Positions 1 to 8,283 of a stretch of DNA of 64,000 bases are shown in pieces. The first letter of the stretch is position 1. Each line of letters begins with the position of its first letter. The notes under the pieces were generated by a model. The model was not told where the DNA came from. It searched no databases and saw only the letters and a program-made list of their open reading frames with translations. The stretch lies in contig NZ_JACDXJ010000001.1 in assembly GCF_013520865.1 (NCBI RefSeq), forward strand, positions 2,409,001 through 2,473,000, written 5' to 3'. Source of the DNA: Microvirga mediterraneensis (lineage in GTDB: Bacteria > Pseudomonadota > Alphaproteobacteria > Rhizobiales > Beijerinckiaceae). The translations under genes and the position numbers were made by a program.

Positions 1-903
1 GAGCCCGCCGAAGATCGGTCCCCGGTCATAGGCATATTCGCGGTCCCCGTCCGTGTGATGCACGATGACGCCGAGCCTCCGGTTGCCCGTCTCTGTCGTC
101 CATTGCAGCATCTCGAGATCGCCGTCGGAGTTGCCGAAGGCCGCAACGGGGCGGCGGCCGATCTGCTGTTCGATTCCGACCGGCTTCCCCGGACCGTCAT
201 CGACGAAGTCGACCCGGGGCAGACGAAACAGGCTCGGCTGTCCGTTGCGGCGCTCGAACTTCGTGACGATGCGTGAGCCCACGATTTGTTCGGGCGGAAT
301 GCCGTAGCGCTCCTCGGCGAAGGCGCGCATGAACTCCGCTCCGCCACCGGAGACGATGAAGGTCTTGAATCCGTTGGCGCGCATAAAGGCCAGTACCTCC
401 AGCATGGGCTGGTACACGAGCTCGTCGTAGCGACGATCGAACCGCGGGTGCTTGGCGGCCGCGAGCCATTCCTTGACGATCTTTCGGAATTCCTCATTCG
501 TCATGCCGGCATGCGTCGCCGCAAGAATTGCGACGGCCCCGTGCTCCCCGGAGGCTGCGAGGGCCGCCATGTCGCCTTCGAGCACGGCCTTGAACGGCTG
601 CTCGTCCTTCCATTCCGGATGCTGCGGCGCCAGCGCCTTGATGCGGTCCAGAGCAAAGGCGAGTTGGACATAGGCAGGCTGCTCGATCCAGAGCGTGCCG
701 TCATTGTCGAAAGTTGCGATCCGCTCCGGCTCCGGAATGAAATCGGGCGATCCCGCGCGGGTCGTGTCCGTCACGAAGGCGATGATCGCCTGTTTCGCGG
801 GGCCGTCGTTCCAGGACGGCAAGGGATCGGTCTGTGCAACGGCGGCCGAGATCCAGGCCACGAACAGGGTGAGAAGTCCGAACCGGTACAGTCGACGCGA
901 CAT
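1..903 (-). CDS. exported HAD-family phosphatase (3' end outside window)
   Basis: The reading frame is open from an ATG at 903 to the window edge, so about 301 residues are visible and the C-terminus is missing. A GGAGGC ribosome site lies just upstream. Residues 1-23 form a signal peptide (MSRRLYRFGL then a hydrophobic stretch ending AVA), so the enzyme should act in the periplasm. HAD motif I is DNDGT at residues 66-70, the nucleophile being the first Asp. Later come an IVSGGG segment (motif II type) and GNSDGDLEM (motif IV type), in the order seen in phosphoserine-phosphatase-like HAD enzymes. The substrate cannot be read from the sequence. It lies downstream of the small exported protein at 998-1261 and may be cotranscribed with it. 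Confidence 0.85.
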   Translation of the reverse strand, partial: MSRRLYRFGLLTLFVAWISAAVAQTDPLPSWNDGPAKQAIIAFVTDTTRAGSPDFIPEPERIATFDNDGTLWIEQPAYVQLAFALDRIKALAPQHPEWKDEQPFKAVLEGDMAALAASGEHGAVAILAATHAGMTNEEFRKIVKEWLAAAKHPRFDRRYDELVYQPMLEVLAFMRANGFKTFIVSGGGAEFMRAFAEERYGIPPEQIVGSRIVTKFERRNGQPSLFRLPRVDFVDDGPGKPVGIEQQIGRRPVAAFGNSDGDLEMLQWTTETGNRRLGVIVHHTDGDREYAYDRGPIFGGL

Positions 904-997
904 CGCTGCCTCCTTGGCCATGACCTGAAGGAATCCGTGTTCATCTGCATACCCATGAGATGGGAGTTCCGCCTCATGGCGAAGCGTCGATGGTCTC

Positions 998-1261
998 TCA
1001 CCGACAACCCGTGCAGATGCCTTTCTCAAGCAGCTTGTCGATGCGCTGGTTCTGACGATTCATCTGCTCGGTTGCCGTCGCGTCGTTCGTCGAAAAGTCG
1101 TTTCGCGGTTGTGTCGCCGAGTCCCGCTCAAGGGCTTTTTGGGACGGGATCACCACCTCGCCGTTGCGGACCGGCGGCTGGCGGGAATTCTGTCCCTGAG
1201 CCGAAACCGACGTCGCCGCTGCCAATCCGGCGAGCGCGATGGGTAAAACGAGACGCCGCAT
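998..1261 (-). CDS. small exported protein of unknown function
   Basis: An 87-residue protein begins MRRLVLPIAL with a clear signal peptide ending near VSA-QG. The start at 1261 is chosen because AGGAGAG lies 4-9 nt upstream and the signal peptide starts there; a longer frame reaches 1327 but adds an implausible leader. The mature part is short, polar and rich in Asn/Gln/Arg. It ends in a CTGC motif (ICTGCR), so two cysteines sit four residues from the C-terminus. No family is recognised. It may share a transcript with the HAD phosphatase gene downstream. Confidence 0.65.
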   Translation of the reverse strand: MRRLVLPIALAGLAAATSVSAQGQNSRQPPVRNGEVVIPSQKALERDSATQPRNDFSTNDATATEQMNRQNQRIDKLLEKGICTGCR

Positions 1262-1350
1262 GGTTCTCTCCTGGTTCCAGAGGATTCCAGTCAAGATTGC
1301 CACCGGCCGGACGGCGCTGCTTGACAATAGGGGACAGGCTTCGAACGTGA

Positions 1351-2247
1351 TCAGAAACGCGCGCTGATGCCGAGAACCGGTCCGTGCTGGAGCATGTCGA
1401 ACTGATAGCGCTGCCGGCCCTCGCCCTGGGCGTAATCCACGTAGAGCGCGCGATATCCGATGACGCCGGAGAACGTGATGCTCTGGTAGGTGCCGAGTTC
1501 GAAGCCGTAGGCCCCGATGGCCTGCCAGGAGAGATCGCTCCCGAGGCCGAACCCGCCGATATCGCCGCGCAGCAGGAGTTCATGCCCGGGCGCCACGGTG
1601 TAGCGGATGCGTCCGCCGATCATGGGATCGAGCCAGTCGACCGACCCCGAATGGGCAATCGCGCGGGCGCCCACCACGTCGAGATCGGCCGTCGAGACGG
1701 TGCCCGCGACAGCCAGCGAAAGATCAGCCGACTGGTGCCAGTATCTCGCCCCGGCGAGCAGGTCGAAGGCCAGCGGTCCCGTGCGGTAGACCTCGTAGGC
1801 CGCGCCGGCTTCGACGATGGCCATTTCGATGTCGAGGCTCAGGGAGGTGGCGAGCGTTCCCGTCACGCCGGGCGCCAATGTGCGGCTTCTGATGTTGCCG
1901 CCGTCGAGGCCGATCTTGCTCCAGACGACGTCGGTAAAAAGAGACAGCGGACCGTTGCGGGCCTCGAAGTCGCCCATCAGGGCGACGAGCGTGTCCGACT
2001 TCTCCACGATGTCGGCGAAACTCGCATTGACCTTCGCGGACCGGCCACGAATGGTCTGGGTGCCGTTCAATGCGGTCAGCCAGCCATAGGGCGTGAAGCG
2101 GTAGGTCCAGCCGGGAAGGGCAGGGGCTTCGATCACAGGAGCGGGCGGGGGGCTCAGGTCCGCGGCAAGCGCGCTGTCAGCACCTCCGCAGAGGAGCCCG
2201 GCCGGAACCATGAGGGCACATGACAACCAGTGCGGAAGATAACGCAT
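1351..2247 (-). CDS. outer-membrane beta-barrel protein
   Basis: A 298-residue protein has a signal peptide (residues 1 to about 28, ending ALA-AD) and a Pro-rich linker (PPPAPVIEAPALPG). The rest alternates short hydrophobic strands with polar turns and ends in a C-terminal phenylalanine (ISARF), the usual signature for BAM-assembled barrels. WTYRFTPYGWLTALNG resembles the first strand of rhizobial porin-like or OmpA-like barrels. Function is unknown; a general surface or adhesion barrel is likely. It is transcribed alone on the minus strand, with a 540-bp gap upstream. Confidence 0.75.
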   Translation of the reverse strand: MRYLPHWLSCALMVPAGLLCGGADSALAADLSPPPAPVIEAPALPGWTYRFTPYGWLTALNGTQTIRGRSAKVNASFADIVEKSDTLVALMGDFEARNGPLSLFTDVVWSKIGLDGGNIRSRTLAPGVTGTLATSLSLDIEMAIVEAGAAYEVYRTGPLAFDLLAGARYWHQSADLSLAVAGTVSTADLDVVGARAIAHSGSVDWLDPMIGGRIRYTVAPGHELLLRGDIGGFGLGSDLSWQAIGAYGFELGTYQSITFSGVIGYRALYVDYAQGEGRQRYQFDMLQHGPVLGISARF

Positions 2248-2790
2248 CGTTCCCCCTTGGATTCTGATCCTTGTCCCAGCCTCGCCATAGCAGCCGAGGC
2301 CATGCCCGGCGTCAAGGCGGGAATCATCGGTGCGGGGGCGGATGCCGCCGAATAGCCCTTTGGAGGTATTTTCGCGCGGGAGCGGTTTCGATTGTCGGGC
2401 GTGAATCCGCTCTGTCCTGATTTGGTAAGTGAATGGCTCAACGGATCAAGCAGGGCAGATTGGTCCGGTTAGGATCAATCCCGCGTATTCACCTGACGCT
2501 TGATCGATGCGTGCGCCGATCAACTCCCGTGCCCTGTTCTTGACGATCGGATCGGCCCTCGCCGGGCGACCGTCGCGGAGCGGCGCGTTGATGGGCTGAC
2601 TCATCGTCGGGTTCAGCTGCGAGTCGCGATGCCGTGCATGAGGGCAGGCTTGGCGGGCTTCACCTCGCGTGAAACCCTGGAGCCTGCCCTCGGTCTCGGC
2701 GGACGATCATTCGTCGACGTCGTGCAACAGGGGCGAACCGCAGTGCCTCTGCATGCCGCATTTCTTGCCGTCTGCGGAGAGGAGGCCTCC
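2248..2790. other. intergenic region, no supported gene
   Basis: This 543-bp gap between two divergent genes holds the promoters of both. The plus-strand frame ahead of 2791 is open back to about 2500, but its translation is Arg-rich and featureless, and the strong ribosome site at 2778-2787 marks the real start. No tRNA, repeat or clear terminator was seen. Confidence 0.5.
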
Positions 2791-3225
2791 ATGAGAACGC
2801 TGACGATCCTGTCCGTTGCAGGGATTGTGTCCATTGCCGGGCTCGCGGCCGCGCAGGCTCAGTCGCAGCCCAATCCCATACAAGGGACGCCCGGCTCGCT
2901 CTTTCCCTATGCGGCGCCGAACGAGGTCCAGATCATCAACGGCGTGCCCTGCCGGACCGTCCTGATCGGAGGGTCCAACGTCCGCGTTCCCGTCGAATGC
3001 GCCGGGCAGGCGCCGACCGGGACGTTCGAGCCTGGGACGACCGGCAGCATCCGCATCGAGGATGGAGGTGCGCGCTCGATCGGTGGCCGGCCGCTGACGG
3101 GCAGCCCCGATGCGCTGTTCCCCTATGCCATGCCGAACGAGGTCCAGATCATCAACGGCGTGCCGTGCCGGACCGTCCTGATCGGAGGGTCCAACGTCCG
3201 CGTTCCCATCGAATGTATCCGCTAG
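2791..3225 (+). CDS. secreted protein with two near-identical 34-residue repeats
   Basis: A 144-residue protein starts at the ATG preceded by GGAGAGGAGG. Residues 1-23 are a signal peptide (MRTLTILSVAG...AQAQ). The mature protein is two copies of a module starting LFPYA.PNEVQIINGVPC (residues 37-70 and 109-142), separated by a Gly/Thr-rich linker. Each module has two cysteines (GVPC and the last residue), which could form a disulphide. The copies differ at only two or three residues. No family is recognised. The organisation suggests recent internal duplication of a small periplasmic or extracellular domain. Confidence 0.7.
   Translation: MRTLTILSVAGIVSIAGLAAAQAQSQPNPIQGTPGSLFPYAAPNEVQIINGVPCRTVLIGGSNVRVPVECAGQAPTGTFEPGTTGSIRIEDGGARSIGGRPLTGSPDALFPYAMPNEVQIINGVPCRTVLIGGSNVRVPIECIR
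2899..3216 (+). repeat. internal duplication, two 102-bp copies 216 bp apart
   Basis: Copies at 2899-3000 and 3115-3216 match almost base for base; differences cluster at the first 20 bp, plus two later single changes. The offset is 216 bp, exactly 72 codons, so the frame is preserved. The linker 3001-3114 is not repeated. Confidence 0.9.
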
Positions 3226-3324
3226 CCGATACGTCGGAAAAGCGACCCTGTTTTCCGGACCTCCATGATGCGCAAACGCAAGAGTGGAGCACCATGCGGG
3301 TTCAAAGCTGTGGCTAATAGGATA

Positions 3325-3353
3325 CAGGAAAAAGAAAAGGCAGCGATGCTGCC
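3325..3353 (-). terminator. minus-strand rho-independent terminator
   Basis: Read on the minus strand, GGCAGC-atc-GCTGCC (3353-3339) is followed by a T-rich run with two C's and then CC (3338-3325). A second hairpin, TGCCGC-ttttt-GCGGCA, lies at 3364-3380. No minus-strand gene is recognised upstream, so it may terminate an antisense or small RNA. Confidence 0.5.
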
Positions 3354-3394
3354 CTTTGATGCTTGCCGCTTTTTGCGGCACATAATACTTTATT

Positions 3395-3491
3395 GCAATG
3401 CAGGACGGTGATCGGTGTCACCGTCCTGCTCGCCCTTCTTGGGCGTTTCCTCCCTAAACTTCGGGGTCGCTTTGTTGCGGCCCTTTTTCTT
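3395..3491 (+). ncRNA. candidate small RNA, resembling rhizobial alpha-r14/suhB-type sRNA
   Basis: Within an otherwise gene-free 490-bp gap (3226-3718), three hairpins follow one another. The first has an 11-bp perfect stem (arms 3401-3411 and 3418-3428). The second is CGCCC-ttctt-GGGCG at 3431-3445. The third is a terminator at 3464-3491. Between hairpins two and three lies single-stranded TTTCCTCCC, an anti-Shine-Dalgarno motif. From memory, GGGCG followed by UUUCCUCCC is typical of the Rhizobiales alpha-r14 (suhB) family, which acts by base pairing with mRNA ribosome sites. The 5' end is not fixed by the sequence; an AT-rich stretch (3380-3395) could hold the -10. A small reading frame at 3363-3563 crosses all these structures and is not convincing. 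Confidence 0.55.
3464..3491 (+). terminator. rho-independent terminator of the candidate sRNA
   Basis: GGGTCGC-tttgtt-GCGGCCC (one T-G wobble) is followed by TTTTTCTT, a standard intrinsic terminator on the plus strand. Confidence 0.7.
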
Positions 3492-3718
3492 GTGAGGGGA
3501 GAGTATTCAGGCTTCGGCAGCCCAGCAACAGAAAAGCTGCGTCCCGACCTTGCACAAAAGTAGTAGTCGATGAGGGGCCCTGTTCCTCTCCTGCCTACGT
3601 ACGGGGGGCATAGGCCTTCCGCCTCGATCCCGCCCCGCCTGCCGCATCATGTGCAAATGTGCATTCCACTTTCAGGATCGATGCTCTAGGAATTTCCTGC
3701 TGATGAGGGGGGAGTTCT

Positions 3719-4042
3719 ATGGGGGGAAGTGATCAACTCGGCGCTGCCGTGACGCTGGGTATCGTCCTGGCGGTCGGGCTGCTCCTGTTCGTCCTGGTCG
3801 CTTTGATCGTTCGCGCCATCTGGCGCTGGATTGCCGGCAGCGGCTCGAAGCCGAAGAATCAGGGAGACGAACCGATGCTCGATGTGAAGCCGGCGATCGG
3901 GACATCCGGTGTGTCCGCCTCGGACCTGTTCGTCATCAGAACGAACCTCAATGCGGTCGCCAGGCAGGTCGAGGATTTGGAGCGCAGGCTCCGGCTGGCA
4001 TCCGGCGATCAGGTGAAGGCCGTCGAAAGCTCCCGGCGCTGA
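3719..4042 (+). CDS. small single-pass membrane protein
   Basis: A 107-residue protein has one long hydrophobic segment (about residues 9-36, ending in a Trp/Arg-rich IVRAIWRWI) and a cytoplasmic tail. The tail includes a predicted helix with heptad character (residues 73-97, FVIRTNLNAVARQVEDLERR). The start is supported by GAGGGGGGAG upstream. No family is recognised; the architecture suggests a small membrane-anchored coiled-coil protein. A palindromic repeat starts 2 nt after its stop codon. Confidence 0.6.
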   Translation: MGGSDQLGAAVTLGIVLAVGLLLFVLVALIVRAIWRWIAGSGSKPKNQGDEPMLDVKPAIGTSGVSASDLFVIRTNLNAVARQVEDLERRLRLASGDQVKAVESSRR

Positions 4043-4043
4043 A

Positions 4044-4216
4044 GCATCGGACGCGAGTTCGAATTCGCACTCGCTGCTCTACAGCATCGGACCCACAAGT
4101 GGACTTGCACTTTTGGGATTGATCCGATGCTTCGTCTATAGAGGACAGCATCGTTCGGGCCGGACCCAGAGGGCCGCGTCGGCGAAAACCGGGCCCGCTT
4201 TTCCGGACGATGCTCT
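4044..4216. repeat. dispersed palindromic repeat, family A, copy 1 (compound)
   Basis: The block starts GCATCGGACGCGAG and contains a second unit with GCATCGGACCC...AAGTGGACTTGCACTTTTGGG...CCGATGC. It closes with a diverged unit ending CCGGACGATGCTC. Shared core words with 4990-5090, 14610-14710 and 21078-21190 define the family. Confidence 0.75.
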
Positions 4217-4269
4217 AAGATGTCGCCCTCGGCATAGGCCGAGGGGAATGAACCGCGACGCTCTCGGAA

Positions 4270-4839
4270 TTACGGCTGCGCGGCCGTCTGTCTGCTCTGA
4301 AGCGCCCGAAGGGTCGCGCCCTCGAGCTTTCCGGTGACCGGGAGCCCACGGGCCTGTTGGAAGGCCTCGATCGAGCGCCGTGTGCCCGGGCCGAATACCC
4401 CGTCGGCTTTCAAGGGACCGAAGCCCAGCGCCGTCAGCGCCTGCTGCGCAAAGCCGATTTCCTCTTTCGAAAGGGCCTCGCCGGCCGCGTCCGGAGGGGC
4501 GGGATTCTGGGGTGGGGGCAAGGGTTGAGATGAGGCCTTCGAGGGTTGAGGCCGCATCACGTCGATCTCGCCGCTGATCCTGGACCGGAGATATTCCAGG
4601 TGCTTCAACTCCTGAGTGGCGGCGGCAATCCGGTTCTGGACATGCTGCAGGTCCTGGTGTCCCTCCTTGAAATGCTGCAGTTCGGCCGCGAGGGCGTCAC
4701 GGTCGGCCCCGGCTGCTTCAGCGACCTGGCGCAGCCGTGCGATCTCGGTCTTGGGATCGGCGCCGGTCGGCATCAGGGCCGAGAAGCCGTACAAGGCCCA
4801 CCCGGCCACGGCTATGGCGATCGTCAGACGGTTCATCAT
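4270..4839 (-). CDS. membrane-anchored peptidoglycan-binding protein
   Basis: A 189-residue protein has an N-terminal hydrophobic anchor (residues 5-24), a coiled-coil region (about 30-95, many Ala/Glu/Gln/Leu) and a Pro-rich linker (SSQPLPPPQNPAPP). Its C-terminal peptidoglycan-binding domain 1 spans about 122-184. The domain shows the usual pattern: AQQALTALGF, then ADGVFGPGTRRSIEAFQQ, then GLPVTGKL. The architecture fits a periplasmic protein tethered to the inner membrane that contacts the cell wall. Start is at the first of two consecutive ATG codons. Confidence 0.75.
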   Translation of the reverse strand: MMNRLTIAIAVAGWALYGFSALMPTGADPKTEIARLRQVAEAAGADRDALAAELQHFKEGHQDLQHVQNRIAAATQELKHLEYLRSRISGEIDVMRPQPSKASSQPLPPPQNPAPPDAAGEALSKEEIGFAQQALTALGFGPLKADGVFGPGTRRSIEAFQQARGLPVTGKLEGATLRALQSRQTAAQP

Positions 4840-4989
4840 CGCGCACCGGGTTCCTGTCCTGCTTCCTGTCTATCGCCTCCAAGAGGGCGGAAGCATGGCA
4901 GGAAGGGTGAAAAGGGAGTTATACGGTTCAGGAGCGTTAAGAAACCATAATGAAGAGGGGGAGCCGCGCCCTGGGCCGTGATCCTTTGA

Positions 4990-5090
4990 GCATCGAGCGC
5001 AAAAGTGGGAACCGGTTTTACGCGGGAAGATGAAAGTGTTCGAAAACCTAAAGCCTCGGATGTGAGTTCGGATCCACGTCCGATGCTTCA
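4990..5090. repeat. dispersed palindromic repeat, family A, copy 2
   Basis: It begins GCATCGAGCGCAAAAGTGGG, includes ACCGGTTTTACGCG, and ends CGTCCGATGCTTCA. The last three bases are the stop codon of the VanZ-like gene on the minus strand. Confidence 0.75.
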
Positions 5091-5432
5091 GGAGATCCGC
5101 TTTCCGCGGGTCAGGAGCATGGCAAAGGCCGCGCCGATCAGGGCGCCCGACACTTTGACCAGGCCATCCGGCAGGCGGCCATGCCGGCTCGGCACATAGT
5201 TCTGCGCGACCTCGAGGACGGTGATCATCCCGATCATCAGCACGATGATCTGGAGGCGGTGTCTCGGATAGCCCAGGCAGAAGGCCGTTCCGATCATCGC
5301 GAAGGCGGCAAATCGCTCCAGTCCGACCGATGCTCCGGTGACAGGCCGGAACTGTATGGGCGCAACGGTGAAGATCGCGATCGCAAGGACGAGAAGCCAT
5401 GCGACCCAGCGGAAAAACAGTTTGGGCGTCAT
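5088..5432 (-). CDS. VanZ-like membrane protein
   Basis: A 114-residue protein has three to four hydrophobic segments: about residues 8-25, 40-54, 60-78 and 91-107. The segment ending ITVLEVAQNYVPSRHGRLPD is typical of small VanZ-like proteins: an acidic residue and Gln in a membrane helix, then RxG. VanZ relatives include glycopeptide-resistance accessory proteins, but the role of these short bacterial versions is unknown. Its stop codon lies inside the family A palindrome, which may protect or end its mRNA. Confidence 0.7.
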   Translation of the reverse strand: MTPKLFFRWVAWLLVLAIAIFTVAPIQFRPVTGASVGLERFAAFAMIGTAFCLGYPRHRLQIIVLMIGMITVLEVAQNYVPSRHGRLPDGLVKVSGALIGAAFAMLLTRGKRIS

Positions 5433-5601
5433 GGCGATCTATCTAGTCGATTGCATCGAAGGCGAACATTGCCCTTTTGCGCTCACCCATCCGGCTTGTC
5501 CGCGCGGCGGGCGAGACGAAAAAGGGGGCCTGCATGCAGAATGGATGGAGGGCTTGCCCCTGTCCGAGAGGGGGGCTGTAGGTCCCGGCCGCTCTGGGCT
5601 C

Positions 5602-5835
5602 TTATCGGCTTTCCGTCGTCCGCAACGTCCGGGTCGGATCCCTATCACCTGCGCGGTCATGGCTCGTGCCGGCCTCATCCGCGGTTCGCCTGTACACCAG
5701 AACCGCGGCGGCGAGGGCCAGCAGGCTCCCGGCAATCGGCATGCTGAGCAGCGCAATGGCCGCCCCGTAGGGCCACAGCAGGACGCAACTGACGAGACCG
5801 CCAACCAAAGCCACCATTGGGTAGACGATCGCCAT
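5602..5835 (-). CDS. small membrane protein, two helices
   Basis: A 77-residue protein has two hydrophobic segments (residues 3-22 and 27-48) and a short charged tail (TSHDRAGDRDPTRT). No family is recognised. GC content and codon use match the neighbours. It might be a spurious frame, but the two clean helices and the AGGTCAGCGCC leader make a real gene more likely than not. Confidence 0.5.
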   Translation of the reverse strand: MAIVYPMVALVGGLVSCVLLWPYGAAIALLSMPIAGSLLALAAAVLVYRRTADEAGTSHDRAGDRDPTRTLRTTESR

Positions 5836-6159
5836 GGCGCTGACCTTCCTCGGGAGTACCTCGGCCGCACTATAGCGCGGTTTTAGGGACCCGCACTAGG
5901 CCTGCCGTCGAGGTTTTGTGGAGAGCTTATAGTGGGGAAGGATGAAGAGAGAGTTGTCGTTCTCGGCAATTGTTAGCCGGACCAGTTCATGGTTGAGGCT
6001 ATCTACAGCTTTCGCAACAGGAAAGCTGATGCAAGCAGTCTTGCTCAGGCCATCCGCGCGGGCAAGAGGGGACGCAATTGTCCAGCTTCGACGGATCGAA
6101 ATGTCTAACCCGCGAGATCCGTGTCTGAGAAAATACTGCTAAGTGCTTGAAAGAGGGGC
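5836..6159. other. intergenic region, no supported gene
   Basis: This 324-bp stretch has lower GC than its surroundings. A frame at 5942-6142 (66 residues) and a nested 39-residue frame from 5989 are open but have no recognisable features or strong ribosome sites. Both are left uncalled. Confidence 0.4.
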
Positions 6160-6233
6160 TGGCTGGGGGACCTGGATTCGAACCAAGACTAACGGAGTCA
6201 GAGTCCGCTGTTCTACCATTAAACTATCCCCCA
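6160..6233 (-). tRNA. tRNA-Gln (anticodon CTG)
   Basis: The minus strand folds into a complete cloverleaf. The acceptor arm is TGGGGGA/TCCCCCA, the D-loop contains TTTAATGGT, and the T-arm contains GGTTCGAATCC. The anticodon loop CTCTGAC places CTG at positions 34-36, which reads CAG (Gln). The 3' CCA is encoded (6160-6162). Confidence 0.95.
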
Positions 6234-6379
6234 CCGAAGCCATCGAACCCTTGGCCTTTCCGGAGGCTTTGTCTCAAGCATCGGGGGCTGGGATTCGAAA
6301 CCGGCGTCGCGGTTGGCGGTGAGATAGGGGGCTTTTCATGGCGCGTCAAGCCTCGAAATGGGCGCGCGTGGGTCTCCGG

Positions 6380-6940
6380 CTAATCGTCGAGCGATCCGCC
6401 TTCCGGTGGATTGTCCAGGTCGAGGCCCGACCGGAGGGCGGCTTCGTCCGCCGCGTCCTCGGCATCGGCCGCGATGCGCTCGTAGCGGTCGAGGGCGCCC
6501 TGGAGGATGTAGGCAGCGGCCATCTTGTCGACCGCGTCGGCCCGCTTGGCGCGGGACGCGTCCGCATCGAGGAGCGTGCGGGTCACCACCATGGTGGACA
6601 TGCGCTCGTCCCAGAACAGAATGGGCAGCGGCAGGAGGGGCTTCATGTTGCGCACGAAGGCGCGGGTCGCCTGGGAGCGGGGGCCCTCCGTGCCGTCCAT
6701 GTTGAGCGGCAGGCCGAAGACGAGGCCGCCGACGTCATAGCGGGAGGCGAGGTCCTTGATGCGGCCGACATCGGGGGTGAACTTCACCCGCTTGATCGTC
6801 TCCAGGGGGGTGGCGATGCGCCGCTCCACGTCCGAGAGGGCGAGCCCGATGGTCTTGGTCCCGAGATCGAGGCCCATGAGGCGGGCACGGGGCGGCAGGC
6901 CGTCGATGAAGGCGACCAGTTCGTCGTCTCGTGAGATCAT
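6380..6940 (-). CDS. ruvX: RuvX/YqgF putative pre-16S rRNA nuclease
   Basis: A 186-residue YqgF-family protein is encoded. The RNase H-like fold shows [15 protein letters not shown] (catalytic Asp about residue 25), [10 protein letters not shown], an acidic WDERMST strand and a C-terminal [16 protein letters not shown] helix with the last Asp. E. coli YqgF takes part in 5' maturation of 16S rRNA. The start at 6940 is chosen for its GAGGAGG site 6 nt upstream; a start six codons earlier has none. In relatives this gene usually sits next to the UPF0173 hydrolase and gatC. Here a sugar-transport operon lies between them. Confidence 0.9.
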   Translation of the reverse strand: MISRDDELVAFIDGLPPRARLMGLDLGTKTIGLALSDVERRIATPLETIKRVKFTPDVGRIKDLASRYDVGGLVFGLPLNMDGTEGPRSQATRAFVRNMKPLLPLPILFWDERMSTMVVTRTLLDADASRAKRADAVDKMAAAYILQGALDRYERIAADAEDAADEAALRSGLDLDNPPEGGSLDD

Positions 6941-7033
6941 GGGCTGCCTCCTCGTCATCCTGCCGGCTCCCAGCCAGTATAGGGGAAGCGGGCCGGCGTC
7001 GAGACGGGAGAGTGGTGTTCGCTATGATCCTCG

Positions 7034-7125
7034 ACGTCATCACCGGCCTTGTGCCGGTGATCTCGATTCATGAGGGCGCCGAGCTTTTCCGTATCGGGAT
7101 GGCCGGCACAAGGCCGGCCATGACG
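7034..7125. repeat. dispersed palindromic repeat, family B, copy 1
   Basis: Two hairpins, ACGTCATCACCGGCCTTGTG with CCGGTGAT, and ATGGCCGGCACAAGG with CCGGCCATGACG, form an overall inverted repeat. It ends 8 bp from the stop codon of the ABC ATPase gene. Confidence 0.8.
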
Positions 7126-7132
7126 GGGAGTG

Positions 7133-8266
7133 TCACGCCGCGCTCGTCAGGTCCGGCGAGGACGGAGCCGGGTTCACGGTCCCGGCGCGCGACGGCAGTG
7201 CTGCCCCCGAGCGCTTGAACAGGTGGCAGGATTCGCGGTCGATCTCGAGGGTGACGGTGTTTCCCGCCTCGTGGCGCGCGTCGCCCGGCTCGCGGACGGT
7301 GAGGCGGCGTCCCTTGCCCATGTCCACGTAGAGAAGGTGGTTCTCGCCGAGCTCCTCCACCAGCTCGACGCGCCCGGTGAGAGAGCCTTGGGGGTTGACC
7401 CGCACGTGGTCGGGCCTGACGCCGAGGGTGACGGCCTCGCCCGGATTAACGGCTTCCGGAGCCACCGGGACGGACAGGGTACCGCCGCTGGGAAGGCTCA
7501 CCAGCACCTCGTCGAGGCCGACGCCGGCGACCTGGCACTCGATGAAATTCATCTGAGGCGAGCCGATGAAGCCAGCGACGAAGAGATTGGCCGGGCGATG
7601 ATAGAGATCCAGCGGCGTGCCGACCTGCTCGATCCGTCCCCCGTTGAGCACCACGATCCGGTCTGCGAGGGTCATCGCCTCCACCTGGTCATGGGTCACG
7701 TAGATCATGGTCGCGCCTGTGTCGTTGTGGAGCTTGGCGATCTCGATGCGGGTCTGCACGCGAAGCGCCGCGTCGAGATTCGAGAGCGGTTCATCGAAGA
7801 GGAAGACCTTCGGGTCGCGCACGATGGCACGGCCGATGGCGACGCGCTGGCGCTGGCCGCCGGAGAGCTGCCTGGGCTTGCGGTCGAGGAGATTGTCGAT
7901 CTGCAGCATGCGCGCGGCCTCACGCACCTTGGCGTCGATCTGGGCTTTCGAGGACTTCGCCAGTTCCAACCCGAAGGCCATGTTGTCGTAGACGTTCATG
8001 TGCGGGTAGAGCGCGTAGGACTGGAACACCATGGCGATGCCGCGCTTGGCCGGCACGAGATCGTTCACGCGCTCGCCGCCGATGAGGAGATCGCCCGCCG
8101 TGATGTCCTCGAGCCCGGCGATGAGGCGCAGCAGCGTGGATTTTCCGCAGCCCGAGGGACCGACGAAGACCACGAACTCGCCGTCGCGGATATCGAGATC
8201 GACGCCGTGGATGATCTTCACCCGGCCGAAGGACTTCTGGACGTTCTTGAGGACGACATCAGCCAT
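7133..8266 (-). CDS. thuK: sugar ABC transporter ATPase (trehalose/maltose type)
   Basis: A 377-residue MalK/UgpC-type ATPase. Walker A is GPSGCGKST at 36-44, the Q-loop is at FQSYALYPHM (81-90), the signature LSGGQ is at 134-138, Walker B is VFLFDEP at 154-160 with catalytic Glu159, and the switch His lies in VTHDQ. The C-terminal third is the TOBE/regulatory domain found in CUT1 importers, ending in a Ser/Pro-rich tail. It is the last gene of thuEFGK, 17 nt after the second permease, with its own AGGAAG ribosome site. The name rests on the binding protein; other alpha-glucosides are possible. Confidence 0.85.
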   Translation of the reverse strand: MADVVLKNVQKSFGRVKIIHGVDLDIRDGEFVVFVGPSGCGKSTLLRLIAGLEDITAGDLLIGGERVNDLVPAKRGIAMVFQSYALYPHMNVYDNMAFGLELAKSSKAQIDAKVREAARMLQIDNLLDRKPRQLSGGQRQRVAIGRAIVRDPKVFLFDEPLSNLDAALRVQTRIEIAKLHNDTGATMIYVTHDQVEAMTLADRIVVLNGGRIEQVGTPLDLYHRPANLFVAGFIGSPQMNFIECQVAGVGLDEVLVSLPSGGTLSVPVAPEAVNPGEAVTLGVRPDHVRVNPQGSLTGRVELVEELGENHLLYVDMGKGRRLTVREPGDARHEAGNTVTLEIDRESCHLFKRSGAALPSRAGTVNPAPSSPDLTSAA

Positions 8267-8283
8267 TGCGGAAACTTCCTAAA

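Noticed and set aside
286..1350. 354-codon frame on the plus strand
   Set aside because: It covers the HAD phosphatase and small exported gene on the other strand; composition is typical of a shadow frame.
5942..6142. 66-residue frame
   Set aside because: Weak start context, no hydrophobic segment or family; left uncalled.
6285..6310. GGGATTCGAAACC as a second tRNA T-arm
   Set aside because: No acceptor or anticodon arm can be formed around it.
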